Positions 33,563 through 46,839 of a DNA stretch of 64,000 bases are shown in pieces. Both the position numbers and the translations under genes were made by a program. Each line of letters starts with the position of its first letter. Position 1 is the first letter of the stretch. This DNA is from Terfezia claveryi (Eukaryota > Ascomycota > Pezizomycetes > Pezizales > Pezizaceae), in assembly GCA_015179025.1 (NCBI GenBank), contig WHUX01000197.1, positions 1 through 64,000 on the forward strand. The letters run 5' to 3'. The notes beneath the pieces were generated by a model, which was not told the origin of the DNA, ran no database searches, and was given only the letters and a program-made list of their open reading frames with translations.

Positions 33563-35060
33563 CTAGACAAGGGAGAACTCTCCTCCAGTCGAAGGACCGA
33601 TCAGATAATCATGAAGAACGCCTCCCTCTGTAGAAAATAAATGAACCTCAGATGCAGTATTGTCAACATCCTGCGGCCAGCGAAGCAGGATAAAATTTTC
33701 TTTAATCTTTGCAGTACCGGTGCCCATGGGAAGAATGTCTTGATCTTTCCATTTACAGCCCTTCCCTCTTTGCAAAATTTTCTCCAGCACCTTGCTACCA
33801 TCATGGGCATAGATTCGGAGAGACCACCGGTCGGCGCAATACCCGAGTCGAACCTTGCGGTCGAAGCACTGGGTAAAATAATGTGCACTAGCTTTTGCCC
33901 ATGTTAGCTCCGGGAGCTGTATACACTTGGCTGCATTGGTAAGGTAACATACTATGGGTCCATTGATTTCCATTGGCCTCATACATACACTGCTGGACCT
34001 CTCTCCCAGTAGACTGGCTATACATCCAGCGCTTTACATCGTACGATGAGTCAGCTGCACATGCAATGCTAGTTCCACTGAGACCCTTGAGGTGGTTAAT
34101 ACCAGTCGGACTGTCCTCATACCACTCACCCTTCTCCGACGCAAACCTCAACTCCCGTATGCGGTTATCTACTTCCTGAAAATATACATAGATTTCCATG
34201 GACCTCAGGGACTCCCAGGTCACCACGGCAGCAAGATCAGAATTGTTTCGTGTAGGGATTGCCCATCTGGTTAGTAGTCCGTCGTTCCATGTTTCCCCAT
34301 TATCTCTTGTAATTCTCTATTGGAACCATGTCAGAAGCTCTCACTTCAACAACCGGTGGGATTGGAAGTCTGTTTTCACCTCACAAATATTATTTTTCTC
34401 ATTTAGATAGTACACAGCCCCCTAGAGATAGAGGCGGCTCATTAGCGAATTCATCCAAATGTCTCTCTTGCAGCGCGAAGAGAGATATCTAGGGCCTCAC
34501 ATTTAATCCATTTGACCAGGTAACGGCTGCAAGGGGACTTTGTTTTTTAGCGTCCACAGCCACGAGAACGGGTCGGTCCGCCAACGTCCATCCCGAATCC
34601 GTTTTGTAGAACGTTGAGCGGTAGATGCTCGCTGATCTTCGGCTGAGAGTTATATAATTAGAATACAAACATAGCGGATAGATACTTTGTCTATAGATAA
34701 TTATGGGGACTTCTCACTTCGGACTATGTTTCGTGCTGTCATCATGGTAGTATTCTGAGGCGCTCTGCCAGAAGAAGGTTGCATAGCGTCCATGACTTTC
34801 TTCGTAGGTATATCCAGCCAAATTTGAAGTTGGGTCAACCTAAACATCATTTCATCATGTCAGATGACCATCTACATTGGAGATTTACTGGTCACTAGTC
34901 ATTGGAATACCTGCAAGGTACCTCTCATTTGCGGGGCTTCGGCCATACTTCGTGGGGAGTAAATATATGTACCTGATGTTGGAGTGTCAAGTTCGGATGG
35001 TGTCTCAACTCCACTTCCTTCACGAGAGGGGTTCATCATCAATCGCTTGATATATGGAGC
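33563..35060 (-). CDS. Lectin copy 1: fungal fucose-specific lectin-like protein
   Basis: Multi-exon gene read right to left. The N-terminal exon (MMNPSREGSGVETPSE, near 35040-34975) is followed by a blade with LAGYTYEESHGRYATFFWQ (about 34830-34760), a blade near 34610-34500, then IYVYFQEVDNRIRELRF (34200-34130) and a C-terminal part ending near 33563. The recurring pattern of a strand pair, a W and an E in x-Y-Y/F-Q-(D/E)-x-x-x-x-I-R-E is that of the six-bladed beta-propeller fucose lectins (AAL/AFL family, usually ~310-330 aa). An intron with GTATGT and GAGCTAAC lies near 33965-33895. Exon borders are approximate. It is a tandem paralog of the next gene. Probable role: binding fucosylated glycans, cytosolic or secreted by an unconventional route (no signal peptide seen). 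Confidence 0.75.
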
Positions 35061-35932
35061 ACGTACTCTCCAACAAAATGGGCTATCAGCGCTTGGCGTC
35101 ATGTGTCAGTACATTTGGTATACACGTGGCTCACGTCATTGATTTCGAATGTAACAGTGACGGTCACAATCTTTCAACACGCCTCAACTTATACCGTATA
35201 TTTTTTTCGTCACGTCAGATAACATTTCAGATTTATTTCGGGACTCCGACTGAGTCAGTGTAGTGAAGAGAAAACCAATGTATCTACCTGATATTAGAGT
35301 CTGTAACTACTTATCTGTCAAATACAAATCTTCTTTAGTTGGTCAGATAGAATCCTAAGATGTCTGAGGTATAGGTTCTCTCAGAAGTATTTTGAGGGAG
35401 TGCTTCCCCCTTGCTTCCTTTGATCTTTGATGATTTTTTCAAATGTGTCAGTTATGCTGTAAAACTGACGATGGCTGGTCCGAAAACTATACATACATGT
35501 ATATAATCTGCATCTTCTGGCACTCCACTGGCACTGAATGAGTCACAATTTATAAGGATGGAGCTTTTGAGAATCTTAAAAAGTGATTCTAGGAGTGAAT
35601 ATGCATCTATAAGGGCGTGATGCAGGCCTCTCTAAGGATGATCAACAGAATCCATATGGCTTTTGACAACTCAGCCGCGAGAATGATTCTGTCATTGTTC
35701 TTGCAGTGACACATTGTTGGCAATATTAATGATAAACGTATGTTTTTATACTAGAATAATAGTTCGGATAGCATACTAAGATTGGGCATTCCAGAAATCT
35801 ACCTACAGATATACGTTAAAAGGAGAATTATTGGGAGTGCCATGTTTCACTATTGCTCTGGTGACAGCTTCGTACTGCAATGGGGATCATAAATTTCCGT
35901 AGTACCTAATTTAAGTACAACACGCGCAACGA

Positions 35933-37434
35933 CTATAGTGATCCTTCCCTAACAAGGGAGAACGAGGCCGCAGTTGCTGGACCGATGAGATAATCATGAA
36001 GAGTTCCTCCCTCTGTAGAAAATAAATGTACCTCAGAAGCAGTATTGTCAACATCCTGTGGCCAGAGAAGAACAACAAAGTTCTCCAGAATTTTGGCAGT
36101 ACCCACTCCCGTTGGAAGAACTGTTTGGTCGTTCCACTTGCGTCCCACCCCTCTTTGCAAAACCTTCTCCAGTACCTTGCTGCCATCATGGCAATAGATT
36201 CGGAGATGACGCGGGTCGCTGCAATATCCGAGTCGAACCTTGCGGTCAAAGCGCTGGGTAAAATAATTACCGATAGGTGGAATCTCTTTTTGGCCCATGT
36301 TAGCTCCCACACCTCATCTTCCTTGCAGTATTGCCCACATACCTAGAGTCCATTTATTTCCATTGGTCTGATACATAAACTGCTGGACATCTCTCACTGC
36401 AGACTGGCTATACACCCACCGCTTTGCATTCCATGTTGAGTCGGCTGAACATACAATACTAGTGCCACTCAGACCCTTGAGGAGGTTGTAGCCAGTTGGA
36501 CTATCCTCATACCACTCACCCTTTTCTGACCCAAACCTCAGTTCCCGTATGCGATTGTTTTGGTCCTGAAAATATACATAGATTTCGGTGGACCTCAGGG
36601 ACTCCCAGGTCATCACGGCAGCGAGATCAGAATTGCTCCGTGTAGGGATTGTCCATCTGGTTAGTAATCCGTCGTTCCATGTATTCCCACCATCTGTTGT
36701 AACTCTCTATACAAGTAGGCTCCATGTCAGGAAGCTTTCGCTTGAACCAGTTGTGGAGTCGGAATGTTGGTCTCACCTCACAAATAATATTCCTCTCATT
36801 GAGATAGTACACCGCCCCCTAAAAATTAAACATCACTGCTTAGCAAATATATTTAGGCATCTCTATTGCAACATATCCATTATCTCACCTTCAATCCATT
36901 CGCCCAAGTAACGGCTGCAAGGGGACTTTGTTTTTTAGTGTCCACAGCCACGAGAACGGGTCGGTCCACCAACGTCCATCCCGGATCCGTTTTGCGGAAT
37001 GTTGAGTGGTAGATGCTGGTTCCCCCCGGGCTGAGAGTTGGAAGGTTAGCACACAAATCCTGTGCACATTTGGTGCATAGATAATTGTGGGGCTTATCAC
37101 TTCAAACTATGTTCCGTGCTGTCGTTTTGGTAGTCATTGGATACGGTCTGCCAGAAGAAGGTTACGTAGCGTCCACGAATTCCTTCATACGTATATCCAG
37201 CCAGATCCGAATCTGGGTCAACCTGCACATTATTTTTGATCACGTCAGATGACTTTCGGAAATAGGGATTCTCTGAATAGGTAGTAATTAGAATACTTGT
37301 AGCAAAATAAATCGACTTGATGCTTGGTCCATCCTTAGTGAGGAGTGAAAAATTGCACTTGATGTTGGAGTGCCTATTCCTTCGGTTTCGGATGGTGTCT
37401 CTGTCCCGCCTTCTCCGCAATAGAGGTTCATCAT
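35933..37434 (-). CDS. Lectin copy 2: fungal fucose-specific lectin-like protein
   Basis: The start is the ATG pair at 37434-37429; the stop is at 35933. The introns have clear borders, for example GTGAGA after the blade that ends AAVTWANGLK (about 36890), and GTATGT...GAGCTAACATG...AAAAG at about 36345-36290. Blades visible include LAGYTYEGIRGRYVTFFWQ (about 37200), a blade with LVDRPVLVAVDTKKQSPLA (about 36960), VYYLNERNIICEV (about 36800) and IYVYFQDQNNRIRELRFGS (about 36575). It is similar to copy 1 throughout. No frameshift was found, so it looks intact. Family knowledge: such lectins are six-bladed propellers binding fucose in defence or host interaction. Confidence 0.78.
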
Positions 37435-39369
37435 GAATAAGTTAATCTAGGATGGAGCACACTTTGTATATGCCTGGGTACTTAAGTTTAAGTTCTATTA
37501 GTACCTAGGTACATAAGATCTGACGTCCCCTTGCATCAGGCCCGACATGTTAATTAAATTTGGTTCACATTGCACATGCACGTGCCCACTGCCTGTGTCA
37601 GCTGGTACCTAGAATATACAAACGACTTCGCAATCCAACCAATCAACGCCACTTAATGAACAAGCTGATTCCCTGCAATATACTGAGATGTAGCCTACAG
37701 TTCTTGCTTAGAAATCTTGGTGAGTCTGTCACTTCGTGAGGCATTGTCTCTATAGACCCCAGTATAGCAACTTCCTTTACATTTGTCGCCCCTCGAGTCG
37801 TCTCGACGTTTTTGGAGCCATCGTTGTGACATTGCGTCGTTGCGAGGACAAGGTGTTCTGACCCATACAGAAATACGGTCCATCCAGCAACTGGCCGCTA
37901 TATATGGGTCAGAACATATGTATGAACACCGAATAATCTGAGAATGGGGACCAAATCTTCGAAGCAAAACGTCTGGCTCCCAACCAAACCTAAGTCAAAG
38001 TTCGACCAGAATAGTGCACATCAATCTCAGAGAGGGTAATATTTATGGGTTAATCTCATTGTGTATGCGGAGCAGACTGACCGGCAGTCTTCATTCTCAG
38101 ATTATGCCGTATATAGTGCCTAGCTCCGGTTTTCCGGAAGTGGTATGGAGTATTAATATTCTATATTCCGGTATCCACTTCGAATTCTGTAAATGATAAG
38201 AATGTTACAGAAGGTGTTCCGCAGGCATTCCGTAGTCATTTTACCTATCAGGTATTCCCTTATTATTCCAGTACAGACCGCCCATTAGCTACCCACTTGG
38301 CAGGTTGACTGCTTATTTACGTGGTAGAATATCTGAGGTGGTGAAACTTTCTGTTTTTTTAGATGTCAGTGCCGCATATAACATAAAGTCACAGGTCGAC
38401 CCTCTCGACTTTAAGAAATAACATAAGAAATTCACAACAGATCTAATTTCTAACTCACCCCTTTCATTCGTCCTCTCTCACAATCCGCCTTGGCAAAGAG
38501 GGTCCCGCCAAATCGACGGTAACCAACTTATTCCCCTGTCTCGTTCCCTGGGATACTCCCTTCGGGTCATCCTCCTCCTGCCAGTTGCCGAAATATCTTC
38601 CGCATTTCCCTTCCCCAAAGCACACCAGCCGCCACATGGTGTTGGAAATACTCTCACTCCGTGGATTACATCGTTGCAATGCAGAAGCCTAGTAAACCAC
38701 TGGAGAAAGGTTTTCAAGTTTAGGAGAGGCGGTGGGACGCTTCCCGGAAGTGGGCCAAGTTGTTAACGAACAGATATAACAGATATAACCGCTGGGCCCT
38801 TGCCTGAATCTTTGAGTTTTATTGTATAATGTTTCGGCCTTACCTAGCCTTAAGATTATAGCAACCAGAACATAGTCTCTTTTATCTTTGAACATATCCA
38901 TATTAATACTCTAGTACACATGGCTCCCTATTTCATCCGCTCTTCTTCAAGGCGTGTCTTCCAGCAGAGGGTCCTACTTCTTTCCCTCGTCAACAGCTCG
39001 CCTTTGCCGGCCCTCTGATGGTGTCTGGTGTCACGTGTGGCTGACCCTGGTCTTTCTGTATCAGGGCCACCATTCCAATGCCTGTCCCTCTTACCTTCCT
39101 CTCTTCCTCCCGCTTTTGTCTCCAACACTGCATTGATGGCCTGCGTCTACTAGTCTAGCGTCTACATATGCTTCCTCTGTTCCTTTCTTTGCCATATGTA
39201 GCATCTGCGGCTCGTTCCCTGCACTCAATTGTGAGCCTTGGCCCATCAAATTTAGACCGCATTAGGTTCGAGTAGCTTATGTCCCCTTGCTACCTTATCT
39301 ACCGCCTTCTTCAAAACCTCGACCTTGCGTTTTCGTCTTTCCCCGCGTTCTTGCCTAGTACAACCACTA
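37435..39369. other. Spacer between lectin copies 2 and 3
   Basis: Contains only short unrecognised frames (37695-37967 and 38464-38717, both minus). The latter two overlap in different frames and show no clear domain. No gene is supported. Confidence 0.45.
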
Positions 39370-39581
39370 TATCCAGTGTCTCACCTTCCATCCATTTGAC
39401 TAGGTGATGACCACAGAGTGAATTTGTTTTTATTGTTTCACAGCCACGAGAATGGGTCGGCTCACTAAGGATTCTTTTTGCAGTGGTACATTCTTCGGCC
39501 GAGCGTTGGAAAATTAGCACATAAACCCGGTAAATACTTGGTGCATAGATAAACGTCACCATTGTGGGCCCAGCGCCTACC
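39370..39581 (-). pseudogene. Lectin copy 3, downstream fragment (split by retrotransposon)
   Basis: On the minus strand this matches lectin copy 2 at 36885-37090, including the CACAGCCACGAGAA(T/C)GGGTCGG segment and the downstream GTGAGA splice donor. The match ends exactly at the retrotransposon LTR. The upstream remainder continues at 50585. Confidence 0.78.
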
Positions 39582-39874
39582 TGTAACGGGGCGATGACTA
39601 TGAGCTTATTCCAGGGAGCGCTTTGGCTATGAATTATGGATATGATATAGAGGGATCCTATGATAAGGAGGAATGTATGTATGTATTCAGCACGGCTAAG
39701 ATACAGGACGTTGCGTAAAGAAAGAGAATACAAGTGAGTAGGATTGGGGATGCTGATATAGGAATCAATCCCTGTGAGTTTACAACAATACCCAAGCGCC
39801 CATACATTCCAACGAGTTCGCAGTTTCAGTCCAACGAGTTCGCAGTTTCAGTCTATGTTTAGTGAGCCGTGACA
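39582..39874 (-). repeat. 3' LTR of the chromovirus
   Basis: Starts (coding strand) TGTCACGGCTCACTAAAC directly after the polypurine tract and ends CCGTTACA. It contains an internal 22-bp direct duplication (the CCAACGAGTTCGCAGTTTCA units on the + strand). Confidence 0.93.
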
Positions 39875-39878
39875 CTAT

Positions 39879-39887
39879 CCCCCCTTT
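39879..39887 (-). other. Polypurine tract
   Basis: AAAGGGGGG on the coding strand, followed by ATAG and the LTR start TGTCAC; the expected plus-strand primer site. Confidence 0.8.
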
Positions 39888-39889
39888 AT

Positions 39890-40320
39890 GGCCGAAGTCC
39901 CTTGAGGCAAGGGCCCAGGTTTATCAGGGTAATGCTCATGAAACTGATCCACAGCTTCCAACTCATTGACTTCTTCTGCAGCCTTCCATTCCGTCTGCTC
40001 GTCACCCACGAATTTGATCAAATACTGGAGAGATTCTTGCATCCAGTACTTCTTCCACATAGTGTTCCTCTTCTCCATCTACTATTACAGGGGGTGGGGG
40101 CAGGTTGTGTTGTCCTGATAGAGGGTCATTGTCCACTGAGTCCAAGAGAGAAACATGCTGGACTCGATGATACTTGATACTGGGTGGAAAGCCAATCTCG
40201 TAGGCATATGGAAATATAACCTTGGTAATTTGGTAGGGTCCAATTCTCCTATAGTCAAGCTTCTGGCTAGGGCGCTGAGTGGAGAGGTTTCTTGCATTGA
40301 ACCACACATAATCCCCCACT
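39890..40320 (-). pseudogene. Integrase C-terminus and chromodomain of the chromovirus
   Basis: Fragments in two frames read HYVEEVLDARI (about 40080-40050) then YLIKFVGDEQTEWKAAEEV, ending in DQFHEHYPDKPGPLP. This is a classic retroelement chromodomain, which targets integration by reading chromatin marks. A frame change separates the halves, consistent with decay. Upstream YHRVQHVSLL belongs to the integrase tail. Confidence 0.85.
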
Positions 40321-41390
40321 TGGTATATAGATGCAGGCTTTCTCTTTCTGTCCGCTTGTTCCTAATGTATTGCCTGTGCTCTGGCAATCTCGCTTTGCAG
40401 GTGTTCGGTTATCTCCTTAAACTTGGTAGCCAATTGTTGTACTCCCCGCTCTTCCAATAATCCTAGCTTGCTGATCCGATTTGCTAGGGGTTCTGACTTG
40501 TTGGCTAATTCGATTTGCCAGGTAGGATCATGGCCATAATTAGTGAAGAAAGAACTTATACCGGTAGTTTCTGATGCATGGTTATTGCTAGCGAACTCAG
40601 CCAAATAGAGCTAGGCTTCCCAATCATCCTACAGGTAGTTAATATAGGCTCGCAGGTATTGTTCCAGAATAGTATTCATATGCTCGGTTTGTCCATCAGT
40701 CTGAGGGTAGAATGGGGTTGATAGGGAGGGTTGAATCTTTAGCAGTTTACATAATGCTAACCAAAACTTTGCTGTAAACTGTGTACCTCGATCCGAGATA
40801 ATTGTGCTGGGGAGTCCATAAGCTTGGAAAATGTAGTGAGCATAAAAATCTGTGAGTTGCTCTGTAGTGTAGATATCTCTACATAGGATAAAGTACCACA
40901 TCTTTGTTAATCTACAGACTACAACCAAGATTGTATTCTGTCCATTAGACCAAGGGAGCTCTGTGATAAAATCAATAGATATGTATTGCCAGGCTCTTTC
41001 TGGAATAGCCAGTGGGCACAAGATACTAAATAGAGTATGACGTAAGGTCTTTGATCTTTGGCAAATATAACAGTTCTGGACAAACTGGTCTACTTCGTTA
41101 TGCATGTGTGGCCAGTAATATTGGTGAGCCAGTAGTTCTAGAGTCTTAGAGCGTCTTGAGTGACCTGCTGCAGGTACTTCATGGTGGTTCTGAATGAGGC
41201 AAAGCTTTAATGGCATATGGTTTGGAATATAAGTGCAGTCCTTATATATCAACCTTCCTGCTTTCTCCTTATATTCTGCCAGAGATAACTGCTTAGATCT
41301 TTGCTTGCCTTCTTGCAGTTGTTGTAAAATATCTGTAGGTATCAGATCTTTTTTATATGCCTGCTTGAATAACTCTTCTAGAGTTACCAA
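40321..41390 (-). pseudogene. Integrase core of the chromovirus
   Basis: An H2C2 zinc-binding region (HHEVPAAGHS ... NCYICQR) is followed by the DDE core: Asp in SIDFITELP, Asp in ISDRGTQF, Glu in DGQTEHMN. A TAG stop near 40610 (a likely Trp or Gln codon mutated) splits it from the downstream frame. Confidence 0.9.
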
Positions 41391-41479
41391 AATAGTAGTA
41401 GTTGCACTAGTGATTAAATTTTGAGGCTTAAAAACCTGTTGATGCTGAAATTTGATGTGTTCATCCCCCTCCTTAGAAA

Positions 41480-43334
41480 GATCTCCGGATCTTCTAGTTA
41501 GTGCATCTAGCTTAGCACTCGCTTTACCTGGTCAGTATACAATCTTAAAGTTAAACCTGCTTAGGAACTCAGACCAGCGGGCTTGTCTGCAGTTGAGTAG
41601 CTTAGTAGACATAAAGTATTCAAGATTGCGATGATTTGAAAGAACCTTAATGGGGTGTTCTGTAGATTCTAGCTCTGCTCTCCATTCTTCAAAGTATCGA
41701 ACTATAGCCATAAGTTCTTTGTCATAGATTTCATAGTTGCATTCAGCAGGAGTATGCTTCTTAGAGAAGAATGCAACTGGGTGTAGGATGCCGTTATGAT
41801 ACTGGGATAGGATTCCTGCTGATATATAATTGGAAGCATCAGTTTCAACAATAATCCCTAGATCTGAATCAAAGTGTTTGAGTATCAGAGCTGTAGTAAA
41901 GGAGGTTTTCAGTAGTTGGAAGGCTTGTTCACAACTACTATTCCAGTTGAATGGGGAGGGAGCATCATTCTTAGTGAGATTTGTTAAAGATACTACAATC
42001 TCGCTATACTCTTCTATAAATTTCCTATAGAAGTTAGCAAATTCTAAGAATGAACAAATATTATGAAGATTCTTTAGTATAGGCCAATTAACTACTGCTT
42101 CAACCTTTTTAGGATCCATCTTAACTTTTTCTGCTGAGATAATAAGACCTAGATATACCACTTCATACTTATGGAACTCGTACTTCTCCAGCTTAAGGTG
42201 AAGACCTGCTTTAGTTAGAACTTCCAAAACTCTCTTAATATAGACCTTATACTCTGCACGTAGTATATCGCTATATATAAGAATATCATCCAAATATGCT
42301 GTACAAAAATCATCCAGAAAAGGAGATAAGACCTCATTAATAAAGCGCTGAAAATTGGCTGGAGCATTCGTAAGTCCAAAAGGCATAACAAGAGACTCAT
42401 AAAGGCAATATCGAGTACAAAATGCTGTTTTCTATTCATCGCCTTTAGCAATTCTTAGTAGATTATATGCTCCTCTAATATCTAGAGTAGTATAGTACTA
42501 AGCTTTACTTAGCCTCATAAGAGTCTTATAGATTAGTGGAAGAGGATATCAATTCTTAATAGTGCCTTCGTTCAGGCCCCTATAATCCACACATAGCCTA
42601 AGGGACCTATCTTTCTTTTTGACAAATAAAATAGGTGTAGCAATGAGGGAGGAGGAAGCTCTAATAAATCCTTTGGCTAAATTCTCTTAGATCCACTCTT
42701 TTAGAGCTTGATGCTTGGCTCAAGATAGTAAGTATAGTAGGCTAAATGGAGGAGTAAAGCCTTCTTTAAGTTATATCTTATGATCATAGGGCCAATGGGG
42801 TGGAAGTACTTCTGCTACTGCTTTTTTGAATAAAGGTAGAAACTCATGATATTCTGTTATTACCATATACTTAATTTTGTCATGTTCAGTCCGTTCTGTC
42901 TGTTGTAGAGCTTGATTGATCTCATATAGAGTTAGAAAAAAGGCTGTAATAATATACTTCTTTTAAAAACCTTTAGTAAGGTAGTAATAAACTACTCCTC
43001 CTATTAGAGCAATATTAAGTTTTTCTGGAGGGTTTATTGATATGCCTATAATAGTAGCTGCATTCCGGCAATATCATTTAAGGCAAAAGTCAGAATCGAA
43101 GGTAAGAGTATTGTTGGTGAAGGAGGTATTAACATTATGCCTTCTAAGCCAAAGTAAGCCTAATACTACTAGGTAGTATCCTAGCTTTGTTATAAAGAGT
43201 AGGATCTATTCCTGATGTCTATTGATATTTATCTGAAGGTAGGTGATATGAGTAATTGTACCTGATTCTATAGGTCTTCCATCTATTACTTCAAGAGTTC
43301 TAGGGTTCTTGAGCTAATACCGAAGGAGGTTGTC
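41480..43334 (-). pseudogene. Protease C-end, reverse transcriptase and RNase H of the chromovirus
   Basis: From right to left: the protease tail with LKNPRTLEVIDGRPIESG (about 43320-43260), a stretch with several stops (42400-43200), then RT with [15 protein letters not shown] and the catalytic [11 protein letters not shown] at about 42300-42270. RNase H follows with VETDASNY, ending near 41480. The AT-richness and the stop types suggest RIP. Confidence 0.92.
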
Positions 43335-44097
43335 ATCAGGAAAGAAATTTTGGCGTCTGGACGCCCTGCAGAGGCGTCTGGACGCCACCGTTTTTTACTC
43401 TGCCCCATGTGGCGTCCCGGGCACCCCGAACATGCCCTTCCGCCCAGTTGCCTCCCAGGGCAACCTGTATATGAGCAAGAAATACATGGCATCCTGACGC
43501 CAACCTTCTCCACCTCGCTTCCCCCGACACCAGGTGTTCAGCTCCTCTGCGTCAGGACGCCCGGCACCCGCTACCCTGCCTCTGGAGGCCAGCTGCCCAC
43601 CTTCCCTGCCTCGGGCACCAGGTGTCTAACTTCCTTGCCTCCGGGCGCCAGGCGTCCACCTTCCCTGCCTCTGTTGGCCAGGCCAAATATGCCCCACGGG
43701 CCGAACCCGGCTCGGGAATACCCGCTGCGGTGGGCAGGTTCAACCCACCCATTGCGAGTTCCCTGGGTCCCCAACCATGCCTTAGTTATTGTGTTTAGAA
43801 CGGGTTGGCCTTTAGCTTCCCTAAAATACAGGCCAGCCCTGTGCTATCAAGCGTACACATAACTGAGGGCGCACCTGCAAACAAGGATAATAAATGACAA
43901 TTGTATTTGGAAATCTTTATATACATAAACACGCATCCCATCCACCTCCCATGTGACTCGTCAACCCCAGCCATACCACCTGCCCCCAACGTAGACCCGC
44001 GGAGATAATTCAACGATGCCTAGACTTACTTCGCTCCTGGCAAATACGGCTAATACTGCGCATGGCGGTATATCGAAGCGAAGGGATGGTAGAGTTG

Positions 44098-45252
44098 ATA
44101 TCGGAGGCAAGGCATTGGCGAGTTCATTGGCGACTTCGGAGGCAAGGCATTGGCGAGTTCGGAGGCAAGGCATTGGCGAGTTCAGAGGCAAGGCATTGGC
44201 GACTTCGGAGGCAAGGCATTGGCGACTTGGGAGGCAAGGCATTGGCGAGTTCGGAGGCAAGGCATTGGCGAGTTCGGAGGCAAGGCATTGGCGACTTCGG
44301 AGGCAAGGCATTGGCGACTTCGGAGGCAAGGCATTGGCGACTTCGGGGCAAGGCATTGGCGACTCCGGAGGCAAGGCATTGGCGACTTCGGAGGCAAGGC
44401 ATTGGCGACTTCGGGGGCAAGGCATTGGCGACTCCGGAGGCAAGGCATTGGCGACTTCGGAGGCAAGGCATTGGCGACTTCGCAGGCAAGGCATTGGGGA
44501 CTTCGCAGGCAAGGCATTGGCGAGTTCGGAGGCAAGGCATTGGCGACTCGGAGGCAAGGCATTGGCGACTTCGGAGGCAAGGCATTGGCGACTTCGCAGG
44601 CAAGGCATTGGGGACTTCGCAGGCAAGGCATTGGCGACTTCGGAGGCAAGGCATTGGCGAGTTCGGAGGCAAGGCATTGGCGACTTCGCAGGCAAGGCAT
44701 TGGGGACTTCGCAGGCAAGGCATTGGCGACTTCGGAGGCAAGGCATTGGCGAGTTCGGAGGCAAGGCATTGGCGACTTCGGAGGCAAGGCATTGGCGACT
44801 TCGCAGGCAAGGCATTGGGGACTTCGCAGGCAAGGCATTGGCGAGTTCGGAGGCAAGGCATTGTCGAGTTCGGAGGCAAGGCATTGGCGACTTCGGAGGC
44901 AAGGCATTGGCGACTTCGCAGGCAAGGCATTGGGGACTTCGCAGGCAAGGCATTGGCGAGTTCGGAGGCAAGGCATTGGCGACTTCGGAGGCAAGGCATT
45001 GGCGACTTCGCAGGCAAGGCATTGGGGACTTCGCAGGCAAGGCATTGGCGACTTCGGAGGCAAGGCATTGGCGAGTTCGGAGGCAAGGCATTGGCGACTT
45101 CGCAGGCAAGGCATTGGGGACTTCGCAGGCAAGGCATTGGCGACTTCGCAGGCAAGGCATTGGCGAGTTCGGAGGCAAGGCATTGGCGACTTCGGAGGCA
45201 AGGCATTGGCGACTTCGGAGGCAAGGCATTGGCGACTTCGGAGGCAAGGCAG
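44098..45252 (+). repeat. 23-bp minisatellite, left array (~50 copies)
   Basis: Tandem 23-bp units starting GGCAAGGCATTGGCG, with a few variants at the 3' half (ACTTCGG, AGTTCGG, ACTTCGC, ACTCCGG, and a GGGGACTTCGC form). All six reading frames stay open for over 1 kb. Rare one-base deletions (for example at 44345 and 44550) break the phase. Confidence 0.95.
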
Positions 45253-45864
45253 TCCTCATATTTGCTGTATAGCCTAGATAATCCCGTCAAACCTGTCAGT
45301 TATGCTCGCACATCTCGGAGGCCTGCCAATGCTCTCACCTATATCAGCTGAACTTACGCGCTCGTTGGAAGAACCCTATGAGCTCGGTTAGCTGTGCGTA
45401 CACATATCGGAGGCCTGGCAATGCTCTCACCTTTAACAACTGAACTTGCTTGCTGGTAGAAGAACCATATTAGCTAGGTCAGCTATGCGTGTATATATCG
45501 GAGGCCTGGCAGAGTGCTCTCATCTCGCTCGTAGTTCTAGAGGTTTGTAGACTTGTGTTGGGGATAAAATCCGAATGCCCTTGGGAATATTGAGAAGTGT
45601 GCCCGCGCCAGCCGCCGTATTATTGTAGTTGGGATGGCCGGGAAACTTGGCGTATGCTGATCCACTCGACTGGGTATGATCAACCCCTCTTGGCAGCCCG
45701 CGGCTCGGGAATGCCTGGTAACTCGAGCTAGTGTTGTCTCGCAGCCAACCCGGCGCTATGCCTGTGCAGGCAATAGTCATATTTGGCTTCGTTGTCCCAA
45801 AGCCTGCGTACTTTGGTAGGGACGGAGCTCCTCCATTCGCCAGCTCCACATACTATGTCATGTA

Positions 45865-46205
45865 TTCGCCGCGAGAAACCCATGCTTTTGAGGCACATAT
45901 ATATATATATATATATGCGAGAAACGCAGGTTGTTGATGCTTATATGTATATATGCGAGAAACTCATGCTTTTGAAGCACATATATATGTATATAAGTAT
46001 ATACGAGAAACTCATGCTTTAGAGGCTTCTTTATATATGCGAGAAACTCGTGCTTTAGAGGCTTCTTTATATCTTCGAGAAACTCATGCTTTTGAGGCAC
46101 ACATATATATATATCTATATATGCGAGAAACTCATGCTTTAGAGGCTTCTTTATATATCCGAGAAACTCATGCTTTTGAGACACATATATATATATATGT
46201 TTACA
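45865..46205. repeat. Palindrome centre: GAGAAACTCATGCTT repeats with AT microsatellites
   Basis: About eight copies of a unit starting GCGAGAAACTCATGCTTT, 36-50 bp long, separated by (AT)n or CTTCTTTATAT linkers. This is the loop between the two palindrome arms. Confidence 0.88.
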
Positions 46206-46839
46206 GCATGCCTTCCTACAATATATACCAGCGGCGTATACATGGACGCATAGCGAGGTTGCGACTGGATCCGTCCCTACCAAAGTACGCAGGCTTTGGG
46301 ACAACGAAGCCAAATATGACTATTGCCTGCACAGGCATAGCGCCGGGTTGGCTGCGAGACAACACTAGCTCGAGTTACCAGGCATTCCCGAGCCGCGGGC
46401 TGCCAAGAGGGGTTGATCATACCCAGTCGAGTGGATCAGCATACGCCAAGTTTCCCGGCCATCCCAACTACAATAATACGGCGGCTGGCGCGGGCACACT
46501 TCTCAATATTCCCAAGGGCATTCGGATTTTATCCCCAACACAAGTCTACAAACCTCTAGAACTACGAGCGAGATGAGAGCACTCTGCCAGGCCTCCGATA
46601 TATACACGCATAGCTGACCTAGCTAATATGGTTCTTCTACCAGCAAGCAAGTTCAGTTGTTAAAGGCGAGAGCATTGCCAGGCCTCCGATATGTGTACGC
46701 ACAGCTAACCGAGCTCATAGGGTTCTTCCAACGAGCGCGTAAGTTCAGCTGATATAGGTGAGAGCATTGGCAGGCCTCCGAGATGTGCGAGCATAACTGA
46801 CAGGTTTGACGGGATTATCTAGGCTATACAGCAAATATG

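Noticed and set aside
39311..39733. 140-codon ORF on the minus strand
   Set aside because: It joins LTR sequence to the lectin copy 3 fragment in a fortuitous frame; the same N-terminus reappears at the other LTR (50158-50454).
43961..45351. Six overlapping ORFs of 339-432 codons over the left 23-bp array
   Set aside because: They exist in every frame because the 23-bp unit contains no stop in any frame; no start context, splice logic or domain supports them as genes.
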